Assembly (NCBI GenBank): GCA_027068075.1
Contig: JAMOUJ010000005.1
Coordinates: forward strand, 186,001 to 250,000
Length of the DNA: 64,000 nt
Reading direction: 5' to 3'
Origin: Candidatus Aminicenantota bacterium
GTDB taxonomy: Bacteria; Acidobacteriota; Aminicenantia; S016-38
Shown: piece after piece, positions 9,003 through 18,168 of the stretch
Position numbering within the stretch: the first letter of the stretch is position 1
How the letters are laid out: each line of letters begins with the position of its first letter
Made by a program: the position numbers and the translations under genes
The notes under the pieces: model-generated
Database searches by the model: none
What the model was told of the DNA's origin: nothing
The model's input: only the letters and a program-made list of their open reading frames with translations

Positions 9003-10982
9003 CTACCTCCGGAGATGAGATTCAAACCAGGAGAGCACCTCCTGCCACCACACCTTCCTGTTCCGGGGCTTTACCACGAAGTGATATTCGTCGTGGAAAA
9101 ACAGAAGTTTAGCGTCAACGCCCATCTCTTTAAGGGCTGTGAAGAATTGAAGGGATTGGGTGTAGGGGACCCTGTAGTCGTGCTCCCCTGCCACCACCAG
9201 ACAGGGGGTTTTAAAATTCTTCACATAGGTGGAGGGGGACCACTTCCTGTAAACCTCCGGCACCTCCCAGGGAACCCCTCCGAACTCCCAGCGGGGAAAC
9301 CACAGTTCCTCGGTGGCCCCGTACATGCTGGGGAGATCGTATACCCCGGCGTGGGAAACCAGAGCCTTAAACAGGCCGGGATTGTGGCCTTCAATCCAGT
9401 CAATCATATACCCCCCGTAGGATGCCCCGGCGGCCCCTATTCTTTGAGGGTCTATAAAGGAGTAATTCTTGATGGCGTACTTCATCCCCAGGATTATGTC
9501 CTGGTAGGGCTTACCTCCCCAGTCCCTGTTTATGCTGTCGGTAAACCTTATCCCGTATCCCTTGGAGCCGTGAAAGTTCACCATGACCACCACATACCCC
9601 GGCGAGGCGAACATGGATATGTTCCACCGGGGGTGAAAATCGTCTCCCCACATCCCCTGGGGTCCCCCGTGAATGAGCATTATGGTGGGGTATTTTTTAT
9701 CCGGGGAAAAACTCGGAGGCTTCACCAAAAATCCCTGAACCCTATCCCCTCCGCTTCCCCGGAACCAAAAGGTCTCCAGAGGGTTCATCTCAACGCCCTG
9801 GAGCACCTCGGCGTTTATGGAGGTAAGGCGCCTAACCTTGCCGGAAGAAAGGTCCAGGGAATAGATTTCCGGGGCCCTGTTCACGGCCTCGTCGGTGAAA
9901 AACAACCTTCCCCGGGAGTAGGTCAGGTTCTTGGCGTAAACCCTGTCCAGGATTTTATTAACCCTTCCCTCCAGGTCCACGGAATATATAGGATGATAAC
10001 CCTGATCGTAGGCGGTGAAATAAAATCGGCCGTCCCCCCAGAGGAAATCCACAATGTGCCTGTCCAGGGAAGCGGTGAGGTTTCTCTCGCCCCTGGAGGT
10101 CTTTATGAAGATCTCCGTCTGGTCCGATTCGTATCCCGGCCGGCGCATTTTTAGCCACGCCAACCCGTGGGGGGTGGGAACGGGGCCTGCATCGTTACCC
10201 CTTCCCCGGGTAATTTTCCTCAAGGAAGAGGTCTTAAGGTCGTAGAAAAATACATCGTTGTTGGTGGAAAGGGCGGGCTCGGGGTCCGGATTCATCACGA
10301 GATAGACCCCACCATCTCCAAATACGAAGTCGTGGGAAGTTCCCAGGTCCAGGGGAGGACAATCCCTGGAAAGCCCCTGCATGAGGTCCTTCAAAACCTT
10401 CCCGTCCCTGCGGGCCAGGAAAACATGGGAATAAAGCCCCTCCCTCCACTGATTCCATACCCGGTAAAAAAGTTTTCGGGTGGTAAACCATTTTCGCTTT
10501 CCCTTTTCTGTCAATTTCTCTCCAAGGTCCTTAAAGTCCTTGTAAGAAGGAGGGACATCGGCGGAAAACAGAATGTATTTTCCGTCGGGGGAAAAGCGGA
10601 AGTCCGAAATATCCGCCGGGAAATCCAGGAGGACCCTGGCCTCACCGCCGCGGCGGGGGAGGATGTAAACTTTAACCCTGCCGTCCCTGGCGGAAAGAAA
10701 GGCCAGGTCCCCCTCCGGGGTAAACCTGGGTGAAAAATCCTTCCCCGAGGAAGCCGCCTTCCAGTAATTTCCCGTCTTTAAATCCATAAGATAAACGAAG
10801 GAAAGATTCCTGTTTTCCTTGATGGAAGGGGTGGAAACCACGAAGGCCAACACTTCCCCGTCTGGGGAAACCTGAAGATCCCTTATCTGGGAAACCCGGA
10901 TGAAATCTTCAAACTTAAGTCTTTTGCCAAAACTCCATCCGCTTAAAATCAACACGAGTAAAATTGCCATTCTTTTTTTCAT
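9003..10982 (-). CDS. S9 family prolyl oligopeptidase, secreted (start refined to MKKRMAILL)
   Basis: WD40-like N-terminal propeller; C-terminal GAAGASYGGYMIDWI nucleophile elbow, AGEHDYRVPYTQS; SD GGAGG before ATG 10982. Confidence 0.92.
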   Translation of the reverse strand: MKKRMAILLVLILSGWSFGKRLKFEDFIRVSQIRDLQVSPDGEVLAFVVSTPSIKENRNLSFVYLMDLKTGNYWKAASSGKDFSPRFTPEGDLAFLSARDGRVKVYILPRRGGEARVLLDFPADISDFRFSPDGKYILFSADVPPSYKDFKDLGEKLTEKGKRKWFTTRKLFYRVWNQWREGLYSHVFLARRDGKVLKDLMQGLSRDCPPLDLGTSHDFVFGDGGVYLVMNPDPEPALSTNNDVFFYDLKTSSLRKITRGRGNDAGPVPTPHGLAWLKMRRPGYESDQTEIFIKTSRGERNLTASLDRHIVDFLWGDGRFYFTAYDQGYHPIYSVDLEGRVNKILDRVYAKNLTYSRGRLFFTDEAVNRAPEIYSLDLSSGKVRRLTSINAEVLQGVEMNPLETFWFRGSGGDRVQGFLVKPPSFSPDKKYPTIMLIHGGPQGMWGDDFHPRWNISMFASPGYVVVMVNFHGSKGYGIRFTDSINRDWGGKPYQDIILGMKYAIKNYSFIDPQRIGAAGASYGGYMIDWIEGHNPGLFKALVSHAGVYDLPSMYGATEELWFPRWEFGGVPWEVPEVYRKWSPSTYVKNFKTPCLVVAGEHDYRVPYTQSLQFFTALKEMGVDAKLLFFHDEYHFVVKPRNRKVWWQEVLSWFESHLRR

Positions 10983-11000
10983 AACCACCTCCTTTCCCCG

Positions 11001-11029
11001 TTGAAAAGGGGACAGATTTATTTTATAAT
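11001..11029 (+). promoter_or_regulatory. Sigma70-type promoter of rpsO (TTGAAA-N17-TATAAT)
   Basis: TTGAAA 11001-11006, 17-bp spacer, TATAAT 11024-11029. Confidence 0.65.
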
Positions 11030-11059
11030 TAAGAGTAAACTTTTCAAAGGAGGGAAAAA

Positions 11060-11329
11060 TTGGCATTACCCAAGGAAGAAAAGGAGAGGATCATCAAGGA
11101 ATTTCAACTTCACGATAAGGATTCCGGATCCCCTGAGGTTCAGATTGCCCTGCTTACCGAAAGGATAAAAAGGCTGACCGAACACTTCAAGGTTCACAAA
11201 AAGGATTACCACTCCCGGAGGGGAATGATGATGCTCATCGGACAGAGAAGGCGGCTCCTCAACTACCTGAAGAAAACCGACTTCAACCGCTACAGAGAGG
11301 TCATCAAGAGGCTGGGACTGAGGAAGTAA
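11060..11329 (+). CDS. rpsO: 30S ribosomal protein S15 (TTG start)
   Basis: [71 protein letters not shown]. Confidence 0.98.
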   Translation: MALPKEEKERIIKEFQLHDKDSGSPEVQIALLTERIKRLTEHFKVHKKDYHSRRGMMMLIGQRRRLLNYLKKTDFNRYREVIKRLGLRK

Positions 11330-11333
11330 GACT

Positions 11334-13511
11334 ATGCAGGAAGAAAAAATAGAAATAGAGGTAGGAGGAAGAACTCTCAGCATCTCCACGGGAAAACTGG
11401 CGAAACAGGCCAACGGTTCGGTGGTGATCAAATACGGCGAAACCATGGTTCTGGTCACCGCCACCTCATCCAAAAAGGAAAGGGAAGGGGTGGACTTTTT
11501 GCCCCTCCTGGTGGATTACAGGGAAAACACCTACGCCGCAGGGAAAATACCGGGCGGATTCTTCAAGAGGGAGGGAAAACCCACCGAGAGGGAAGTCACC
11601 ACCAGCCGGCTTATTGACAGGCCCATCCGCCCCCTTTTCCCCAACGGATATCACTACGACACCCAGATAGTAGTATCCCTCCTGAGTTTTGACCGGGAGA
11701 ACGAACCCGATGTCCTGGGGATCATAGGGGCCTCCGCCTCTCTCATGATCTCGGACATACCATATACCATTCCCATAGCAGCGGTAAGGATAGGCTACAT
11801 AAACGACGAGTTCGTAATCAACCCCACGAATTCTCAACTCCAGGACTCCAAGATTAACCTGGTGGTGGCGGGCTCCAAAGAGGGAATAGTGATGGTGGAG
11901 GCCGGGGCCAACCAGGTTTCCGAAGAATTCCTGGTGGAAGCCTTCCAGAGGGCCCATGAGGAGATAAAGAGGATCGTGGAGGCCATAGAGGACCTCACCG
12001 CAAGATGCGGGAAAGAAAAAATGGATTTCCAGGAGGAGGTCCTCCCCGAAGATGAACTTAAGGCCGTTGAAGAAAAAATAGGCCAGGAATTGAAACAGGC
12101 CATAAACATTGAAGGCAAATTGAACAAGGAAAGGGCCATAGCCGAACTCAAGGAAAAGTTCTTAGAGGAATTCCCCGAAGAGGAACAAGAAATTCAGGGC
12201 AAACTTTTTGACGAAGTGAAGAAGAGAATCTTCCGCCGACAGGTTCTTGACGAGAGGAAAAGACCTGACGGAAGGGCCTTTGACGAGGTAAGACCTCTTC
12301 ACATAGAGGTGGGGATTCTCCCCAGGGCCCACGGTTCAGCCCTTTTCCAGAGGGGAGAAACCCAAGCCCTGGTAACCACCACCCTGGGAACCTTTGAGGA
12401 CATCCAGCGTCTGGACCTTCTCCAGGGCGAGGACTTCAAGAGGTTCATGCTACATTACAACTTCCCGCCCTTTTCCGTGGGAGAAGTCTCCCCGCTGAGG
12501 TCCCCATCCAGAAGGGAAATAGGCCACGGAGCCCTGGCGGAAAGGGCTCTCAGGCCCGCCATACCGTCGGAGGAAGAATTCCCCTACACCATGAGGGTGG
12601 TTTCCGACATCCTGGAGTCCAACGGCTCCTCCTCCATGGCCACCGTGTGCGGCGGATGCCTCTCCCTGATGGACGCCGGCGTTCCCCTGAAGTATCCCGT
12701 GGCAGGAATCGCCATGGGCCTTATATACGACAGCGAGGATAAATACGCCATACTCACCGACATCGCAGGGCTGGAGGACCACTACGGCGACATGGACTTT
12801 AAGGTGGCGGGTTCCAGGGAAGGGATAACCGCCCTGCAGATGGACATCAAAATAAAGAATGTCTCCTACGAAATACTGAGGAAGGCCCTGAACCAGGCCA
12901 AGGAAGCCCGTCTCTATGTCCTGGAGAAAATGCTGGAAGTTCTCCCTGAGCCCAGGAACCACATATCCCAGCACGCTCCCAGGATAATAATCCTCCACAT
13001 AAACCCTGCCAAGATAAAGGATCTGATAGGTCCGGCGGGCAGGACCATAAAGGGGATAATTGAAAGAACGGGAGCCAAGATAAACATAGAGCAGGACGGG
13101 AGCGTAACCATAGCCGCCGACACCGCAGAGGAGGCCGAGGCCGCCAAAAAGGCGGTGGAAGAATTAACCCAAAGCGCAGAGGTGGGAAAGATTTACATAG
13201 GGAAGGTGGTAAGGATAGAGGACTACGGAGCCTTTATTGAAATTCTCCCCAATGTGATAGGACTCCTTCACATCTCCGAAATCTCCCACCGGAGGGTAAG
13301 GAGCGTCAGGGATGTGCTGAAGGAGGGCCAGGAAGTGGTGGTGAAGGTCATCGCCAAGGACGAACACGACAGGATAAAACTCTCCAAGAAGGTTCTGGAA
13401 GAACCGGAAGAGGGGGAAGAGGAAAGGGAGGAGAGGAGATATCGTCCCAGGGACAACCGCCGCAGGGGACACGGCCACCGAAGAAGGCCCCCCAGGAGAA
13501 ATGAAAAATAA
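11334..13511 (+). CDS. pnp: Polyribonucleotide nucleotidyltransferase (PNPase)
   Basis: Duplicated RNase PH domains, KH (IKDLIGPAGRTIKGIIERTGAKINIE) and S1 (GKIYIGKVVRIEDYGAFIEILP) domains; 725 aa. Confidence 0.98.
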   Translation: MQEEKIEIEVGGRTLSISTGKLAKQANGSVVIKYGETMVLVTATSSKKEREGVDFLPLLVDYRENTYAAGKIPGGFFKREGKPTEREVTTSRLIDRPIRPLFPNGYHYDTQIVVSLLSFDRENEPDVLGIIGASASLMISDIPYTIPIAAVRIGYINDEFVINPTNSQLQDSKINLVVAGSKEGIVMVEAGANQVSEEFLVEAFQRAHEEIKRIVEAIEDLTARCGKEKMDFQEEVLPEDELKAVEEKIGQELKQAINIEGKLNKERAIAELKEKFLEEFPEEEQEIQGKLFDEVKKRIFRRQVLDERKRPDGRAFDEVRPLHIEVGILPRAHGSALFQRGETQALVTTTLGTFEDIQRLDLLQGEDFKRFMLHYNFPPFSVGEVSPLRSPSRREIGHGALAERALRPAIPSEEEFPYTMRVVSDILESNGSSSMATVCGGCLSLMDAGVPLKYPVAGIAMGLIYDSEDKYAILTDIAGLEDHYGDMDFKVAGSREGITALQMDIKIKNVSYEILRKALNQAKEARLYVLEKMLEVLPEPRNHISQHAPRIIILHINPAKIKDLIGPAGRTIKGIIERTGAKINIEQDGSVTIAADTAEEAEAAKKAVEELTQSAEVGKIYIGKVVRIEDYGAFIEILPNVIGLLHISEISHRRVRSVRDVLKEGQEVVVKVIAKDEHDRIKLSKKVLEEPEEGEEEREERRYRPRDNRRRGHGHRRRPPRRNEK

Positions 13512-13959
13512 AGGCTTCACCTATGTAGAACTGATAGCCGTGGCCGCCATTCTCTCGGTTCTGGCCATGGTGGTAATCCCCCTTTCGTACACGGTGGTGA
13601 AGAAGAAAAAGGAAATAGAACTCATGTACGCCCTGAGGACCATAAGAACCGCCATAGACGAATACAAAAAACTCGCCGATGCGAAGAAGATAAAAATTGA
13701 AGACCCCCAGACGACTTTGGGGTACCCCCCCACCCTGGAAACCCTGGTGGAGGGCGTGGAGGCCACGGACAAAAAGGGGCTGAAGATAAAACTTCTCAGA
13801 AGGATCCCCTGGGACCCCATGACGGAATCCTTTGACTGGGGACTGCGGTCCTACCAGGACGAACCGGACTCGGAGGCCTGGGGGGGGCAGAATGTATACG
13901 ATGTCTACACCAGGTCCCTGGAGGTGGGTTTAAATGGGATACCTTACAAAAAATGGTAG
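13501..13959 (+). CDS. Type II secretion/type IV pilin-like pseudopilin (GspG-like)
   Basis: Prepilin motif KG^FTYVELIAVAAILSVLAMVVIP. Confidence 0.85.
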   Translation: MKNKGFTYVELIAVAAILSVLAMVVIPLSYTVVKKKKEIELMYALRTIRTAIDEYKKLADAKKIKIEDPQTTLGYPPTLETLVEGVEATDKKGLKIKLLRRIPWDPMTESFDWGLRSYQDEPDSEAWGGQNVYDVYTRSLEVGLNGIPYKKW

Positions 13960-14341
13960 GGGGTTTACCCTTTTAGAACTTCTGGTGGTGATGACCATAA
14001 TCGGAATTCTGGCGGCCATCGCCATCCCTAATTACTACAATTCAACCAGGAAGGCCAGGGAAGCCGCCCTCAGGGAAGACCTGTTCCAAATGAGAAAACT
14101 CATCCAGCAGTTTAAGTTGGACAAAGGCAGATATCCCCAATCCCTCCAGGAGTTGGTGGAGGAAAAATACCTGAGGGCCATCCCCGTGGACCCCATTACG
14201 GGCTCCGCCGACACATGGGAAGTAGTTCAGGAAGAACTCAGCCTGGAGGAACTGGCCGAGGGGAAAATCCCGGGGATCATTGATGTCAGGTCCGGATCCG
14301 ATAAACTCTCCACCGAGGGAACCCCATACAACCAGTGGTGA
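13934..14341 (+). CDS. Type II secretion/type IV pilin-like pseudopilin
   Basis: Prepilin motif RG^FTLLELLVVMTIIGILAAIAIPNYY. Confidence 0.88.
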   Translation: MGYLTKNGRGFTLLELLVVMTIIGILAAIAIPNYYNSTRKAREAALREDLFQMRKLIQQFKLDKGRYPQSLQELVEEKYLRAIPVDPITGSADTWEVVQEELSLEELAEGKIPGIIDVRSGSDKLSTEGTPYNQW

Positions 14342-14823
14342 TGCAAAGAGGTTATACCTTTATAACGGTAATTTTCATCCTCTTCATGGTGACCCTTTCC
14401 ATGATGGTGGCCGTTCCCGTGTGGGAAACCCAGATAAGAAGAAACATGGAAAAGGAGGCCATATTCCGGGGAACCCGCATAGTGGAAGCCATCGGAAAAT
14501 ACATAAAAAAACATCCGGGAAAACTCCCCAGAAATCTCCACCAACTGGTGAAGGAAAAATTCCTCCGGAAGAGGTGGAGGGATCCCCTTTCCCGGGGAAA
14601 CTGGTATCTAATTATGCTTCCCCAGGTCCCCAACCCGGATTTCGTGTATTTAGTCAAGGAAGAGGAGGCCGGGGAGTTTCCTCACCCTGCCCTCATAGGC
14701 GTGGCGCCCAGGGCCCAGGGAGAATCGGTGATAATCTACGAGGGCAGTTCTCAATACGAAAACTGGCTTTTCATGCTTAAGTTTAGCGACAAAAAATTAC
14801 GGAAAAAGTATTGGAGAAAATAA
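14335..14823 (+). CDS. Pseudopilin-like protein lacking Glu+5
   Basis: QRG^YTFITVIFILFMVTLSMMVAVPVWETQIRR; gene order and length match the two preceding pseudopilins. Confidence 0.75.
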   Translation: MVMQRGYTFITVIFILFMVTLSMMVAVPVWETQIRRNMEKEAIFRGTRIVEAIGKYIKKHPGKLPRNLHQLVKEKFLRKRWRDPLSRGNWYLIMLPQVPNPDFVYLVKEEEAGEFPHPALIGVAPRAQGESVIIYEGSSQYENWLFMLKFSDKKLRKKYWRK

Positions 14824-15950
14824 TCTTCCTATCCGCCGGTGAATACTCCGCCGACCTCTGGGGTTCCGCTCTCCTGAGGGAACTTTCCCTTCCCGCCTTC
14901 GGAATAGGAGGGGAAAATCTTAGACAAGCGGGGCTGGAAGTTCTTTATCCCATGGAGGAACTCCAGTGGGGCGGGATCTTTGAACTTATCCCCCATCTGA
15001 AAAAAATAAGGAACCTCCTAAAGGAACTCACCGGGGAAATAATCCGGAGGCGGCCGGCGGCCCTGGTCTTGATTGACCTTCCGGACTTCCACCTCATGCT
15101 GGCGAAAAGGGTAAAGAAAAGGATGAACATCCCGGTGGTGCACTATGTAAGCCCCACGGTGTGGGCGTGGAGGAGGGGAAGGATCAAAAGGGTAAAGGAG
15201 GTGGTGGACCTGGAACTTCTCATATATCCCTTTGAACGGGAAATCTACCGGAAATGGAAAATCCCCCACTGTTTCGTTGGCCATCCCGGCATGGAAAGGG
15301 TGAAGCCGGAGGTTTCCAGGGAAGAGTTCTCCAGGGTTTACGGCACGGATAACTTCATCCTCCTCCTTCCCGGGAGCAGACCCCTGGAGGTAAAAAACCA
15401 CATGCCCACCTTGCTGGAATTTACCAGGGTCTTCAGGGAAAGAAACCCGGAGGTAGCAGTCCTCCTGGGGGTGGCACCCACCGTCAAAGGGGTCCTCACC
15501 AGATATTCCCTGGAGGGAATAATCCCCGTGGAGGAACACCGCTACGCCGCCATGGCCTACGCCCGGGCGGTACTCTCGGCTTCGGGGACCGCCACCCTGG
15601 AAACTGCCTTTCTTAAAACCCCCCTCATAGTGTTCTATCGGGTCCCGCTTTTAACCTACGCCGTCTTAAAGCCTCTGATAAAACTTGAGAAGTACTCCAT
15701 CGTGAACATCCTGGCGGGGAAGGAAATAGCCCGGGAGTTTTTCCAGTGGGACTTTACCCCCCGGAATCTCCTTGAGGAAACAGAAAGAATTTTGAGGGAC
15801 GAAAATTATCGGGAGGAGATCCGGCGGCAAATGGAGAGAATAAAGGGTATGTTTCCTTCCACCCCGGCCTCCCGAAGGGCTGCCGAAGCCATCAGGTCCC
15901 TCCTTGAAGAAGGACCTGGGAAGATGGGTGAAGTCTGTAGGGAAACCTGA
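14811..15950 (+). CDS. lpxB: Lipid-A-disaccharide synthase
   Basis: SAGEYSADLWGSALL, FHLMLAKRVKKRMNIPVVHYVSPTVWAWRRGRIKR, LLPGSR. Confidence 0.93.
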   Translation: MEKIIFLSAGEYSADLWGSALLRELSLPAFGIGGENLRQAGLEVLYPMEELQWGGIFELIPHLKKIRNLLKELTGEIIRRRPAALVLIDLPDFHLMLAKRVKKRMNIPVVHYVSPTVWAWRRGRIKRVKEVVDLELLIYPFEREIYRKWKIPHCFVGHPGMERVKPEVSREEFSRVYGTDNFILLLPGSRPLEVKNHMPTLLEFTRVFRERNPEVAVLLGVAPTVKGVLTRYSLEGIIPVEEHRYAAMAYARAVLSASGTATLETAFLKTPLIVFYRVPLLTYAVLKPLIKLEKYSIVNILAGKEIAREFFQWDFTPRNLLEETERILRDENYREEIRRQMERIKGMFPSTPASRRAAEAIRSLLEEGPGKMGEVCRET

Positions 15951-16794
15951 ACTGACGGATTCTCTCCCTGGGTATGGTTTTCTCGTAGTTCATGCTGCCC
16001 AGTCCCCTTTCCTCCGCATATTTCAGGTAGTAAACCTTGGCCGGATCCACCCCGGCCAGGGCCGTGGCCAGGGAATCCACCATCACCAGGTCCGGGGAGA
16101 TGAGGGCCAGTTGGTGGAAAACCGGGGTTCCCTGAAGTGGTCCCCGACCCTCCACGGCGAAGAGTCCGTCCACTATCCCCACATGGGGTTTAAGGATGGA
16201 AATCACCCTGGCTATGTTCCGGGCGGCGAGTTTGTAATAGGGCCGGGGGTCTTCGGGCCAGAGTTTTCCCCCGTAGAGGAAGGCTCTGTCGGCGGGGTGG
16301 GTCATCTCAAAGGCCAGGTTGTCCAGGGTGGCGGACAGGACGAGAATGGGATGGGTTTTGGGCGGAGTAAAGGAGATCAGCAGGGAAGGCCTGAAAAGGG
16401 AAACCCTGATCTTTTTGGGGCCGTGGACCGTTTCCACCTCCACCCCTTCGTACTCTCCCTTCTCCAGAGGTAGGAGTTCAGCCCCCTCCCTCTTGGCGAA
16501 GGCGTATTTTAGCCTCTTAAAGGCCTCGTCGGTACCCTTTCCCTCCTTGTAGGCTTCATGGGAAGCCCCGGCGATTATCACCCTGGCGGAGGGGGAAACT
16601 TCCTTTATGAAGCGGGTAAGTTCCGCGGCGGCCTCAGCGTTGGTCATTTCGTATTTCCCCCTGAAACTCAGAAGGCTCACCACTATCCCCACCTCCTCCA
16701 CCCCCTCCAATTCCTTGGAAAAAAGCGACCTCTCCAGGAGTTTTCTTATGTTGAGAGGCCGCCGGCTTTCCCTTACTAAGGTTAACCTTTTCAT
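15892..16794 (-). CDS. DUF362 family protein
   Basis: EVGIVVSLLSFRGKYEMTNAEAAAELTRFIKEVSPSARVIIAGAS; SFTPPKTHPILVLSATLDNLAFEM; GIVDGLFAVEGRGPLQGTP. Confidence 0.8.
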   Translation of the reverse strand: MKRLTLVRESRRPLNIRKLLERSLFSKELEGVEEVGIVVSLLSFRGKYEMTNAEAAAELTRFIKEVSPSARVIIAGASHEAYKEGKGTDEAFKRLKYAFAKREGAELLPLEKGEYEGVEVETVHGPKKIRVSLFRPSLLISFTPPKTHPILVLSATLDNLAFEMTHPADRAFLYGGKLWPEDPRPYYKLAARNIARVISILKPHVGIVDGLFAVEGRGPLQGTPVFHQLALISPDLVMVDSLATALAGVDPAKVYYLKYAEERGLGSMNYEKTIPRERIRQFRFPYRLHPSSQVLLQGGT

Positions 16795-16806
16795 TCCAGT
16801 GGGTAT

Positions 16807-16837
16807 AAAAATACCCCCTCCCCGGGGGAGGGGGTAT
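16807..16837 (-). terminator. Rho-independent-like terminator of the HU gene
   Basis: 13-bp perfect inverted repeat ATACCCCCTCCCC/GGGGAGGGGGTAT (16811-16823/16825-16837) followed on the minus strand by TTTT. Confidence 0.7.
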
Positions 16838-16840
16838 GGA

Positions 16841-17113
16841 TTACTCAGAGTTTATTTTATCCTGGATTTTCTTGCCAAGTTTGGCCTTCAGAACCTCCTT
16901 GGCAGGTATCATTATTTTCTCCCCGGTCCTGGGATTTACTCCGTGTCTGGCCGCCCTCTTCACCTTGGTAATGGAGATGTATCCGGGAAGTATAACCCTT
17001 TCCCCCTTTGCCGCCGCCTCTCCTGCCTTTTCCAGAAAGAGTTTAACTACCTTCTTGGCCTCTGCCTGAGTTATTCCCAGTTCTGCGGCGATCTCTTTGA
17101 AAATCTTATCCAT
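16841..17113 (-). CDS. HU-family DNA-binding protein
   Basis: MDKIFKEIAAELGITQAEAKKVVKLFLEKAGEAAAKGERVILPGYISITKVKRAARHGVNPRTGEKIMIPAKEVLKAKLGKKI. Confidence 0.93.
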   Translation of the reverse strand: MDKIFKEIAAELGITQAEAKKVVKLFLEKAGEAAAKGERVILPGYISITKVKRAARHGVNPRTGEKIMIPAKEVLKAKLGKKIQDKINSE

Positions 17114-17145
17114 GCTTTTCACCTCCTGCGAAAATTTCCACCAGT

Positions 17146-17174
17146 ATTATAGACACAAGAGGGACTTTTTTCAA
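17146..17174 (-). promoter_or_regulatory. Sigma70-type promoter of HU gene (TTGAAA-N17-TATAAT)
   Basis: Minus strand TTGAAA (17174-17169), 17-bp spacer, TATAAT (17151-17146), SD AGGAGGTG upstream of ATG 17113. Confidence 0.7.
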
Positions 17175-17193
17175 TAAAAAAGCCATATCCCGG

Positions 17194-18168
17194 TCAATTG
17201 CCCTTTAAAAATCCAAGGGCGTGTTTGAGGAAAAGTCGGCGGGGCTCCTCCACCTCCTCCTTTCTTACGAAGGGATGGGTTCTGTTCAGGTATAGAAAGG
17301 CCACCCTCCCTTTGTCCGGGGAAAACAGGATGGTTCCTCCGGTAAACCCGTGGTGGAGGAGGACCCTTCCCCGGGTTTCCCAGCCAAAGGACCGGATGCC
17401 CTTCAGGGGGAATTGAGCAAGTTCTTTCATCTCCCCCAATTCCTCAAATAGGAGGGGGTATTTCAAAATCTCCCCGGCCCGGGAGAAGGCACCGGCGTTT
17501 CCCCCATCTCCGCCCCAGTAAAAAGAATTGCCGTCGTGGACTTCCCCTTCTATAAGGTAATCCCTGAATTTCACCCTGGCGTCGGGGGCCATGGCCTTCT
17601 CGTATTGATTCCCCATCTCGGTGGGAACCGCCGGGAAGGCTTTGCCCATCCTCAGATCCATTCCCCTTTTCTGAAAAAACTCCCGGGCAAATTCCCCCAG
17701 CCTCCGGGAGGTTATCCTTTCCACCACCAGTCCCAGGAGAAAATATCCCATACACGAATACTTAACGGTCCCTCTTTCTCCGGGTCTCAAAGAAAAAAGT
17801 TCCTCGGTCATAGTTTTCCGACCGGGCCCCCTGCGATAAAGGGGAACCCAGGGCGGGAGGCCCGAAGTATGGGTGGCCAGTTCCAGGAGGGTGGGGTTCC
17901 ATGGGGCCTCCGGAAAGAATTTTCTGATTTCATCCCCGGGGGACAGTTCCCCCTGCTGGGCAAGCCACAGTACTAAATGGGCCGTCACCAGGGGCTTGGT
18001 TATAGAAGCGAGGTCAAGATAAAGGCCCTTTTTCCAGGGAAGAGGATCCGGAATCAGGGTCTTATATCCGTAGGAGGAATAAAAAACCTCCCGCCCCCCT
18101 TCGCCCAGCACCACTTCCCCCCCGGGGATTCCGGCCTCCTCAGCCCTTTCAAGAACTTCTTTCAGCAC
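17194..18168 (-). CDS. Serine hydrolase (class C beta-lactamase/DD-peptidase-like)
   Basis: DLASITKPLVTAHLVLWLA (SxxK), YSCMGYFLLGLVVE (YxN-like position is YSC), HHGFTGGTILFSP (HxG-like). Confidence 0.85.
   Translation of the reverse strand: MLKEVLERAEEAGIPGGEVVLGEGGREVFYSSYGYKTLIPDPLPWKKGLYLDLASITKPLVTAHLVLWLAQQGELSPGDEIRKFFPEAPWNPTLLELATHTSGLPPWVPLYRRGPGRKTMTEELFSLRPGERGTVKYSCMGYFLLGLVVERITSRRLGEFAREFFQKRGMDLRMGKAFPAVPTEMGNQYEKAMAPDARVKFRDYLIEGEVHDGNSFYWGGDGGNAGAFSRAGEILKYPLLFEELGEMKELAQFPLKGIRSFGWETRGRVLLHHGFTGGTILFSPDKGRVAFLYLNRTHPFVRKEEVEEPRRLFLKHALGFLKGN

Noticed and set aside
8997-10154. 385-aa plus-strand ORF antisense to the S9 peptidase
   Set aside because: Proline/glycine/histidine-rich translation typical of antisense frames in a biased-codon gene; the minus-strand S9 peptidase has clear family motifs.
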